From: Elizabethkingia meningoseptica_A
GTDB lineage: Bacteria > Bacteroidota > Bacteroidia > Flavobacteriales > Weeksellaceae
Reading direction: 5' to 3'
NCBI RefSeq assembly: GCF_045762675.1
Contig: NZ_JBJDLK010000001.1
Span: forward strand, 744,001-808,000
Length of the DNA: 64,000 bases
Shown: in pieces, positions 34,098 through 40,753 of the stretch
Layout: each line of letters opens with the position of its first letter
How positions within the stretch are numbered: position 1 is the stretch's first letter
The notes under the pieces: model-generated
What the model was told of the DNA's origin: nothing
Database searches by the model: none
Seen by the model: the letters and a program-made list of their open reading frames with translations, nothing else
Made by a program: the position numbers and the translations under genes

Positions 34098-34126
34098 TTG
34101 GCTATTTGAAAAAATTGTTATATTTG
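34098..34126 (+). promoter_or_regulatory. Two-box promoter for ilvE
   Basis: TTG at 34098-34100, an 18-nt spacer and TATATTTG at 34119-34126, 26 nt before the ATG. Confidence 0.65.
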
Positions 34127-34152
34127 TAATAATAATCTTTAAAAAATTAAAA

Positions 34153-35229
34153 ATGATAATTCAGAAAACTTCGGCATCCAGAATCGATTCATTCGATAAA
34201 GATAATTTTTCATTCGGAACCACTTTTACAGACCATATGGTGGTATGTGAATACGAGAATGGAAAATGGGGAGATGTGAGAGTTATGCCTTATGGTCCTT
34301 TCCCTTTTACACCTGCAATGATGGGTGTTAACTATGGACAGGCTTGCTTTGAAGGAATGAAAGCTTATAAGGACAAAGAAGGACAGGTTTTCATTTTCCG
34401 TCCGGAAAAAAACTTTGAAAGAATTAATAAATCTGCTACACGTCTGGCAATGCCGGAAGTAACAGAAGAAATGTTTATCGGAGGTCTTAAAGCTCTTATG
34501 GACATCGACAGAGCATGGATACCACAAGGTGAAGGATTTTCATTATATATCAGACCACTTATCTTCGCTACAGAAGAAGCTTTAAAAGCACGTAAGTCTG
34601 AAAAATATATGTTTGCAATTGTTGCAACTCCGGCTAAAGCTTATTATACCGCACCGGTTTCAGTACTGATCTCAGATTACTATTCAAGAGCAGCAAACGG
34701 TGGTGTAGGATTTGCAAAAGCTGCCGGTAACTACGCAGGAGCATTCTATCCTACAGACTTAGCAAATGAGCAGGGATATGAGCAAATTATCTGGACAGAT
34801 GATGCTACACACAGCTATTTTGAAGAAAGTGGAACAATGAACGTTTTTGTACGTGTAGAAGATACTATTTATACACCTCCTACATCTGAAAGAATCCTGG
34901 ATGGTGTAACACGTGACAGTTTTATTCAGCTGGCTAAGAAGAGAGGTATTGAAGTTGTAGTCGATAAAATTGCAGTTGATTTTGTAATCAATGCTCACAA
35001 AGAAGGGAAATTAAAAGAAATCTGGGGTGTTGGTACAGCTGTAGTAACCAGCCAGTTTGAAGCTATTGGTTATAATGGCGAAAAACTAATGTTACCAAAA
35101 CTTTCTGATGAAGAGAGCTATGCAGCAACTTTAAAGAATGAATTAGTAGGAATTCAGTCTAATGTACTTGAAGATCCGTTCGGATGGAGAGTATTAGTAG
35201 AAGAAGGTGTTGCAGCTGAGAAAGCTTAA
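34153..35229 (+). CDS. ilvE: Branched-chain amino acid aminotransferase
   Basis: This 358-aa fold-type IV PLP enzyme makes or breaks down Leu, Ile and Val. The large-form signature includes GVNYGQACFEGMKAYK, RPEKNFERINKSA and YIRPLIFATE. The PLP Lys lies in VGFAKAAGNYAGAF, and EESGTMNVFV and TPPTSERILDGVTR are further marks. It is a single-gene unit with its own promoter and terminator. Confidence 0.94.
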   Translation: MIIQKTSASRIDSFDKDNFSFGTTFTDHMVVCEYENGKWGDVRVMPYGPFPFTPAMMGVNYGQACFEGMKAYKDKEGQVFIFRPEKNFERINKSATRLAMPEVTEEMFIGGLKALMDIDRAWIPQGEGFSLYIRPLIFATEEALKARKSEKYMFAIVATPAKAYYTAPVSVLISDYYSRAANGGVGFAKAAGNYAGAFYPTDLANEQGYEQIIWTDDATHSYFEESGTMNVFVRVEDTIYTPPTSERILDGVTRDSFIQLAKKRGIEVVVDKIAVDFVINAHKEGKLKEIWGVGTAVVTSQFEAIGYNGEKLMLPKLSDEESYAATLKNELVGIQSNVLEDPFGWRVLVEEGVAAEKA

Positions 35230-35251
35230 TAACTTTTTTAAATAATATTGA

Positions 35252-35282
35252 GTAAGCGCCTTAATCAGGGCGCTTATTTTAT
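35252..35282 (+). terminator. Terminator after ilvE
   Basis: Stem TAAGCGCC / GGCGCTTA around TTAATCAG, followed by a T-run. Confidence 0.8.
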
Positions 35283-35442
35283 TTCTGCTAAATACATATA
35301 AAATATAGTTTTGTGTTAAAAACGAACACGTTATAAATGCTGAAAAGAAATTTGTTCCCCTAAAATATAGCTGATAATCGGGATTGTATCGTTTTCTGTT
35401 TCTCTCTAATATTGATTCATATGATGAATAAAATTTTGAAGT

Positions 35443-35655
35443 ATGAAAACAGTAGCATTGAGAAACATTTTTATGTTGATTTCTTTCATCGCGTGTGCAC
35501 AGGAAAAAAAAGATAATTTTCAGTAATTCTTTCAAAAATGAATACTGTTCCGTTTTTAACGAAACAAAATGATTTTATCTATGTAGATAAAACCAGCCTG
35601 AAACCTGTAATGAACTATATTTACTTCTTGATAACCATTTTTTTACACAGATGAG
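35443..35655 (+). pseudogene. Decayed secreted-protein gene (possibly WG-repeat type)
   Basis: The ATG at 35443 opens 27 codons that look like a signal peptide (MKTVALRNIFMLISFIACAQ, then EKKDN) before a stop. Just downstream, other frames give NSFKNEYCSVFNETK and then VPFLTKQNDFIYVDKTSL, which resembles a WG-repeat or similar secreted protein. At least two frame changes separate the pieces, and a palindromic-repeat array follows. I read this as the remains of one gene. The family is uncertain. Confidence 0.35.
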
Positions 35656-35656
35656 G

Positions 35657-35790
35657 CTCCTTCGGAGTATATTTCTGATTTTTCATATCATATAGAAATT
35701 GATGTGTTACAGCAAAGATAAGTTCCTATAGGAACTTTATATCTGTAGATCATATGATTATAAACATTCAAAGCGTTCCGGAGGAACGCT
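35657..35790. repeat. Palindromic repeat array A (three units)
   Basis: Three hairpin units: CTCC-TTC-GGAG at 35657-35667, AAGTTCC-TATA-GGAACTT at 35720-35737, and AGCGTTCC-GGA-GGAACGCT at 35772-35790. Spacing is 52-66 bp. The third is followed by ATCTTAAT. The leading segment TTTTACACAGATGAGGC is shared, with one change, with array B at 52404-52823. The remaining bases in this 700-bp gene-poor stretch hold only the relic at 35443 and the repeat at 35838. Confidence 0.7.
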
Positions 35791-35837
35791 ATCTTAATCA
35801 GAAAAGAAATGATACAAAATGATATAAAGCGTATAAT

Positions 35838-35866
35838 ACCTGTTAGGTTTTCAAAATCTATAAGGT
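35838..35866. repeat. Family II inverted repeat (copy 1)
   Basis: An imperfect inverted repeat, ACCTGTTAGGTTTT / AAAATCTATAAGGT, around one C. It is related to the copies at 46876 and 52505 by the AACCTG..AGGTTT pattern. Confidence 0.45.
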
Positions 35867-35937
35867 CTGTAAGCAAAATCAGGTTATTGACCTTTAAAAA
35901 AATATTTAAAGATTTATTTTAATTTCAATATTTAATT

Positions 35938-36177
35938 ATGCTTTCATCTGCAGATTTACAAAGAACTTTAATCCTTACCGTTTTGGGTCTGTTTTTCGGA
36001 GCAGGATTTTCCTGTACACTCATTATTTTTATCATTAATGCTGTAAGAAAAAAACATAAAAAAGCCTTTTATTACGTTCTTTCGTTTCTCATTTCCGGAA
36101 TTATTGCAGTAGTTTTGGCAGTGTTATACTTCTATAGTATATTTTATAGGACATTAATTGAATATCCTGAAGTCTAA
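35938..36177 (+). CDS. Small two-helix membrane protein (possibly frameshifted at its 3' end)
   Basis: This 79-aa protein has two hydrophobic segments (about 10-35 and 43-70) around a KKHKK loop. No family is recognised. Directly after the loss of frame near 36158, another frame is open to 36250. It encodes a hydrophilic Lys/Glu-rich tail containing KSKAIAKKRDESKYIK, so the intact gene may have been about 105 aa. A real short gene followed by chance open frame is the alternative. Confidence 0.45.
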   Translation: MLSSADLQRTLILTVLGLFFGAGFSCTLIIFIINAVRKKHKKAFYYVLSFLISGIIAVVLAVLYFYSIFYRTLIEYPEV

Positions 36178-36274
36178 AGCCATTGCCAAAAAACGGGATG
36201 AATCGAAATATATTAAAACTGATTCGGGTCAGGAACACAACCAAAATTAAACAATACAATCAAACATATACATT

Positions 36275-36925
36275 ATGATTTTCAGAAAACTATTACCTGT
36301 TGCTGCCTTTATGATAAGCGTGTCGTCTTTTGCACAGATAAGAACAGGCGTATATTTTTCTTCAGATAAAAAATACAAAGATATTATTGAAGAACTTGGA
36401 AACCCATTAGAGGGAACACCTGTGATGATTGTAACTTCCTTTGTCCCTAATCATGGAAGTTATGTATGGTATCTTAATGAAAGAAAAGTTGAAAAAGGAA
36501 CTTATTTCGATGGTACTCCCAAGGATTTATACGCGGGGATTTTTCTGGAAGATCACGGGGGATTGATTCCGCAAATAAGTTTTAAAGACTTTGCAAAAGA
36601 TCTGGGACAACCTATGTACCTGATTAATTATTGTGAAGTCGGCGATGCAGACAAAGATGGTTTCCCGGAGTTTTACCTGACTTATTTTGGAGAATCAGAC
36701 GGATTAGATGCCAAGCCATTGAAAGTTATTGTCTATACCAAAAGAGGTCAGAAAACACTTTCAAAAGCAAAAATTACCGGATGGATTCCATATCAGAAAG
36801 AAGATCAATATCGCGAAGAAAGGGATGTAAATTTCAATTTATTACCCAAAACAATAAGACTAAAAGCAGAAAAAATATTGAAAGACGCTAAAAAAGGAAT
36901 ACAAAAGAACCTTATCATTAGTTAA
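36275..36925 (+). CDS. Exported protein of unknown function with a DxDxDG motif
   Basis: This 216-aa protein has a signal peptide ending SSFAQ. The central VGDADKDGFPEFYLTYFG segment is a DxDxDG calcium-loop-like motif followed by aromatic strands. It resembles Bacteroidetes proteins named M949_RS01915-family, linked to surface polysaccharide in Riemerella; that link comes from memory and is weak. It sits in a run of small secreted genes, 349 bp after the start of the membrane protein gene. Confidence 0.6.
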   Translation: MIFRKLLPVAAFMISVSSFAQIRTGVYFSSDKKYKDIIEELGNPLEGTPVMIVTSFVPNHGSYVWYLNERKVEKGTYFDGTPKDLYAGIFLEDHGGLIPQISFKDFAKDLGQPMYLINYCEVGDADKDGFPEFYLTYFGESDGLDAKPLKVIVYTKRGQKTLSKAKITGWIPYQKEDQYREERDVNFNLLPKTIRLKAEKILKDAKKGIQKNLIIS

Positions 36926-37008
36926 ATTTTATAAAAACCACTGTTATCAGGGATATTTTCATACAATAGCTTTGGTTATCTTTAAATTAAAGATTTATTA
37001 AAAATAAA

Positions 37009-37539
37009 ATGGTGAAACAACTCATGATTGTAACTTCATTTCTGACTTTGTTTGGCTGTAATACCAATGCTCAGAAACTGAATGTTACGACTATTTATTC
37101 TGAGCCAAAACGAAGTACAAGAGAAGTTCCGGAAACGGGAGGCATACACAATTATACAGCCCGTAAAGAAGTTACTGAGCGTTTTAGCCCCATGATTGTT
37201 ATGATTTCCAAAAATGCTGAAATATTGAAATTTCGTATACAGGGAAATATCAGTTCCGGAGGCCACAACATTAACCGGATTAAGAAAATCCGTTTTGAAA
37301 AGGGGGAACAGAATGGCAACAGCATGACGCTGAAATACTATGTGGAAATCAAAAGGATTCCCGGTAAAGAAAGCGCTGATGTAACGGGTTATAATTATTC
37401 AAAAGATGAAAGTTTTAAAATCCCAAACGATATTAAAATAATAAAAATAGAGTTGTACGAAGAACAAACCAACGACACATCAGGTAGAATTCCAAAGCTT
37501 ATTGCTGAACAAACGTTTAATTTCTTTGCAAAAATGTAA
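37009..37539 (+). CDS. Putative lipoprotein of unknown function
   Basis: This 176-aa protein has an N-terminal signal with a lipobox-like LFGC near residue 17, so it is probably an outer-membrane or periplasmic lipoprotein. The body is predicted beta-rich with several Lys/Glu pairs. No family is recognised. An attC-like inverted repeat begins directly after its stop codon. Confidence 0.55.
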   Translation: MVKQLMIVTSFLTLFGCNTNAQKLNVTTIYSEPKRSTREVPETGGIHNYTARKEVTERFSPMIVMISKNAEILKFRIQGNISSGGHNINRIKKIRFEKGEQNGNSMTLKYYVEIKRIPGKESADVTGYNYSKDESFKIPNDIKIIKIELYEEQTNDTSGRIPKLIAEQTFNFFAKM

Positions 37540-37540
37540 A

Positions 37541-37620
37541 TAGCTAAGGGTTTCGCAATTCGCGGACAATTTAGGGGTGAAAATGCAGACCGAACGCAAA
37601 ACCCGAAAACATTATAGCCA
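37541..37620. repeat. attC-like imperfect inverted repeat, left of the DUF7660 gene
   Basis: The ends TAGCTAA (37541) and TTATAGCCA (37612-37620) are imperfectly complementary. Inside them, GGGTTTCGC (37548-37556) pairs with GCAAAACCC (37596-37604) with one mismatch. The layout (short outer cores, inner arms, unpaired middle) resembles an integron attC site. The DUF7660 start codon is 6 bp beyond it. Confidence 0.45.
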
Positions 37621-37625
37621 ATTTT

Positions 37626-37883
37626 ATGAACGACACACTTCACAACTTTAAAGTTACAGACAGGCAAAGCTTCATTAAGTTTCTTGGCTTATTACATAAG
37701 GACCTTTTAGACAATCCTGAAAATTGGGAAAACAAAACATTGCCCGATTTTCTTGAAGCTTTAAGTACATACACAGAAGATGTTCAAGGTTATTATGACA
37801 ATATGAAACTCGATATAAATGCTGACAAACCAGACTGGTCTACCTTTGCAGATATTTTTAAAGGTGCTAAGGTTTACGAGTAA
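37626..37883 (+). CDS. DUF7660-family small protein (orphan immunity-like)
   Basis: This 85-aa acidic protein matches the DUF7660 pattern: FIKFLGLLHKDLLDNPENWEN near the N-terminus, LPDFLEALSTYTEDVQGYY, and PDWSTFADIFKGAKVYE at the end. The family is frequently found near toxin-immunity genes and may be an immunity protein, but its function is not known. No toxin gene is adjacent. The gene sits between two attC-like inverted repeats at 37541-37620 and 37895-37945, like a gene cassette. Confidence 0.7.
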   Translation: MNDTLHNFKVTDRQSFIKFLGLLHKDLLDNPENWENKTLPDFLEALSTYTEDVQGYYDNMKLDINADKPDWSTFADIFKGAKVYE

Positions 37884-37894
37884 AGATATCACCA

Positions 37895-37945
37895 TGCTAA
37901 CGAGCTTTTTTCTAATGTTTTTGATCAAAAAAGCCACCGTTATAG
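37895..37945. repeat. attC-like imperfect inverted repeat, right of the DUF7660 gene
   Basis: TGCTAAC (37895-37901) and GTTATAG (37939-37945) match the outer cores RYYYAAC and GTTRRRY approximately. Inner arms GCTTTTTT (37904-37911) and AAAAAAGC (37927-37934) are perfectly complementary. It lies 11 bp after the DUF7660 stop. It might instead be a terminator, but the 3' side has no T-run. Confidence 0.45.
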
Positions 37946-37986
37946 TATGGGAAATACCAAAAATATTTAGAAAACAGGTTTAAAAC

Positions 37987-38697
37987 ATGCTTATGAACAC
38001 TTTAGAAGACTTAGAAAAAGAATTTAATTTTACCTATCCCGGGCTTTATAAACAATTATATGCAGATAAAATGCTCGACTGGGGTACTGATGGCAATGGG
38101 TGGTACACGAATGTTTTTCCGACGTTAAAAGAAAATCCGCCTTTGCTTTTGTTTGGAAATGATATCGAAATCTGGGACCCAATTACTTATCATGGTGGAA
38201 TTGGAGAAATCATTAACCATGAAGTATATGACATTAATCCAAAATACCGTATGGTTCCTTTTGCAAAAAATGGAGCCGGAGACTTGTATGTTTTCCAATT
38301 GGACATGGAGAATAATGGTGAAGTTCCCATTACTTTTTTCGGTCATGATTCAGATGCTGAAATTTTAGCAAAAAACCTTCAGGATTTTATCTTCAGACAA
38401 CTCCTCGAATCTTTAACCGAAATAGAAGAGTACTCGATGTTCTATGAGGATTCTGAAGAGAAAATCAAACAGAACCTGCATAGTCAGCTGAAGACACACC
38501 GTAAATATTTAAAAGCTGAACAAGTTGAAATTCTGGAGGGTCTTTACCAGCGTGATATTTTTGAATATACGTACAAAACACCTAATGGCGGTGAATTTGA
38601 GGCAAAAGGTCTGCTAACTTTTGATGAACTTGAAAAGCTTATTAATCAGGAAATGGCTTTTGAAAAATTGAATATAAAATTTGATTATTGGAAATAG
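37987..38697 (+). CDS. SMI1/KNR4-family protein (immunity-like)
   Basis: This 236-aa SUKH-superfamily protein has an N-terminal domain (about 1-135) with FNFTYPGLYKQLYADKML and the WDPITYHGG, VPFAKNGAGDLYVFQ and ITFFGHDSDAEILAKN segments typical of SMI1/KNR4. The C-terminal 100 residues form a charged helical extension. SUKH proteins commonly neutralise nuclease toxins of contact-dependent systems. No toxin is adjacent, so it is an orphan. The next lipoprotein gene begins 31 bp later. Confidence 0.82.
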   Translation: MLMNTLEDLEKEFNFTYPGLYKQLYADKMLDWGTDGNGWYTNVFPTLKENPPLLLFGNDIEIWDPITYHGGIGEIINHEVYDINPKYRMVPFAKNGAGDLYVFQLDMENNGEVPITFFGHDSDAEILAKNLQDFIFRQLLESLTEIEEYSMFYEDSEEKIKQNLHSQLKTHRKYLKAEQVEILEGLYQRDIFEYTYKTPNGGEFEAKGLLTFDELEKLINQEMAFEKLNIKFDYWK

Positions 38698-38728
38698 AGT
38701 AATTGACTCAATAATTAAAAAAAACACA

Positions 38729-39190
38729 ATGATGAAAAAGAATTTTGCTTTCCTGATATTGGGCGCACTGTTGATGATGATCTTCAGTTGTAAAGAGCCT
38801 GAAAGAAAAATGACAAATTTTCCGGATTATCTGAAAAATACCAACTGGATTGTGAATGCCGGCGGACTTATTACTCCGGAGGGTGAGAAAACCTATGATA
38901 TGTCCCAGAAGACAGATACTGCCGTTATTTTCAACTTTCATGCTGTAAACTTTTTAGATGATGAGAAGTTTGAAAGTTATGACTCGTGGCAATGTGGAAA
39001 TGATTGTTTCACAAAAGTATACGGGAAGTATTATTTTACAGAAGCTAACCAAATAAAAATGTATGTGGATAGCATTAGCAAATCCGATTTCTGTGATGCA
39101 CCAACACAAATTTTCAAACCATCAAAACAAATGATTTTTGATCTTACAAAAAAAGGAAAGCAATTAAAGCTCGTGAGAAAAGAAAAATAA
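38729..39190 (+). CDS. Putative lipoprotein of unknown function
   Basis: This 153-aa protein has a signal peptide with lipobox IFSC (Cys near 20). The body has a DSWQCGNDCF motif with a possible disulfide and C-terminal Lys-rich strands. I place the start at the ATG pair at 38729/38732, which opens the signal peptide. Upstream in-frame ATG codons lie inside the SMI1/KNR4 gene. The family is unknown. Confidence 0.55.
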   Translation: MMKKNFAFLILGALLMMIFSCKEPERKMTNFPDYLKNTNWIVNAGGLITPEGEKTYDMSQKTDTAVIFNFHAVNFLDDEKFESYDSWQCGNDCFTKVYGKYYFTEANQIKMYVDSISKSDFCDAPTQIFKPSKQMIFDLTKKGKQLKLVRKEK

Positions 39191-39227
39191 TATAAGTTTA
39201 AAACCTTTATTTTATTAAGTTTAAAAC

Positions 39228-39340
39228 TAGCCTTGTCAAGGCTATGAGATAATTACATCATCATTTAAAGTGCTTTGGCAAGCTCAGCATGACATCGCTA
39301 AAATTGAGGTGTTATGTATGAAGAATGTCACTTTAAGCCT
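39228..39340. repeat. Decayed intergenic inverted-repeat element
   Basis: This 248-bp spacer holds TAGCCTTG-T-CAAGGCTA (39228-39244). It also holds a second loose inverted pair, TTTAAAGTG near 39265 and CACTTTAAG near 39330, that encloses GGCAAGCTCAGCATGACATC. The element looks like a worn dispersed repeat; no gene is visible. Confidence 0.35.
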
Positions 39341-39438
39341 TTTTGTAAAGCCCGTTTTAGGTTATTTTTCAAGCTTTTTCTCTCGTTGTACCAGAATGAG
39401 AAAAATGGGATATATTAGTTTAAACTAAATAATTTTGT

Positions 39439-40203
39439 ATGGAATATAAAAAGGTTCTTCTATTATCTTTTTTTTTACTGATAAATCAATTATTAAGAAG
39501 CCAAGAATACAAATTCATACCTGATCTCAAGGTCAGGTATGAATTTGTATTTCAAAGTGATTCTACTGATACAAAAAGTAAAAAATCAGAAATTATGAAT
39601 TTATATTTGACCAAAGATAAATCTGTCTTTGAAAGTGATGCTAAGTATAAATATGATTCAATTGTTTCTAGTTACGCAAAAATAACTCCAAGTTCAAACT
39701 TAATTGTAAATTTTGACGCTATTCAGAAACCTCAAATATGGATATCAATATTCAAAAACTTTAATAATAATGAACTGATCTATTCTGATAAAATAATGAA
39801 ATATAAATTATTTTATCAAAGTAATATAGATAATATTAAATGGAAAATATTACCAGAAAATAAGGTAATATTAGGATATAAATGTAGAAAGGCTACTTGT
39901 TACTTTGGAGGAAGAAATTATATAGCTTGGTATTCTGAAAAAATTGTTATACCAAATGGTCCTTATAAATTTAATGGACTTCCCGGTTTAATCCTAAGTA
40001 TAGCAGATACTAATGATCAATTTAGTTTTAATGCTATAGCAATATCAAAACATAAAAATCAGGAGATTACTATTAATGTTAAAAATTATATTAAAACTAC
40101 CCGTGAAAAATATTTTTCTGACAAAGTTAAAATAATAAAAGGGTTAGGAAAGAATGGAAGATCTCCAATTATAAATCTAAATCCAATAGAGAAATCTTAC
40201 TGA
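39439..40203 (+). CDS. GLPGLI-family exported protein
   Basis: This 254-aa protein has a signal peptide (about 1-21, ending near RSQ). The family motif is seen as KFNGLPGLILSI near residues 177-188, preceded by the GYKCRKATCYFGGR and IAWYSEKI segments. The family is abundant in Bacteroidetes and of unknown function. The gene is more AT-rich than its neighbours, with long Lys/Asn/Ile runs, which suggests recent acquisition. A terminator follows. Confidence 0.85.
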   Translation: MEYKKVLLLSFFLLINQLLRSQEYKFIPDLKVRYEFVFQSDSTDTKSKKSEIMNLYLTKDKSVFESDAKYKYDSIVSSYAKITPSSNLIVNFDAIQKPQIWISIFKNFNNNELIYSDKIMKYKLFYQSNIDNIKWKILPENKVILGYKCRKATCYFGGRNYIAWYSEKIVIPNGPYKFNGLPGLILSIADTNDQFSFNAIAISKHKNQEITINVKNYIKTTREKYFSDKVKIIKGLGKNGRSPIINLNPIEKSY

Positions 40204-40228
40204 CACTGAATCATGAGTTATTTGTAAC

Positions 40229-40258
40229 AAAAAAGCACTCAAATTAAAGTGCTTTTTT
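40229..40258 (+). terminator. Terminator after the GLPGLI gene
   Basis: A 10-bp stem AAAAAAGCAC / GTGCTTTTTT around TCAAATTAAA, ending in a T-run. Confidence 0.8.
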
Positions 40259-40442
40259 GTTGTCTATACTGAATGAACGAAACTTATTGCTAAGGTGAAA
40301 TATCTGTTATATAATGTTTCTGACAATAGAACTCAGCAATAGAAAATTTCCAGTGAAACGAGTAAAATATTAGGATACCAGATCAAAAAGCAGAAACTGA
40401 TTTTGTTGGCAGACATTGGAGAGCATGATTTTCATTGCTTGA

Positions 40443-40690
40443 ATTCTAGGAAATTCATTAAATGAACTTGCAAGTAGTATAAAGATACATGGAGTATTAC
40501 AAACTATAATTGCAAGGAAACACCCAACAAAAAATAATAAATACGAAATTGTAGCCGGAGAACGTAGATATCGTGTATCAAAAAATTGCAGGTAATAAAA
40601 CTATTACAGCATCTATTCATGAACTCACTGATGATGAAGTTTTCGAAATTCAAATAACAGAAAATCTTGAAAGAAAAGATGTAATAATAC
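40443..40690 (+). pseudogene. Frameshifted N-terminal fragment of a ParB/Spo0J-family protein
   Basis: The first frame gives NSLNELASSIKIHGVLQ, then a segment ending YEIVAGERRYRVSK. After a frame change near 40580, a second frame gives KIAGNKTITASIHELTDDE, then IQITENLERKDV. Joined, these match the ParB N-terminal domain (box I HGVLQPI and box II GERRYRA, then ENLQRED). No start codon, HTH domain or C-terminus remains. It is a relic of a plasmid or integrative element. The rest of 40259-40442 shows no gene. Confidence 0.75.
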
Positions 40691-40753
40691 AAATCTGCAA
40701 TTTCCCTGTTTACAGGGATGTTTTAATATTTCTGAATGTGGTAATTTTAGCGA

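Noticed and set aside
39430..39437. Promoter TAATTTTG before the GLPGLI gene
   Set aside because: It ends one base before the ATG, so transcription would begin inside the coding region.
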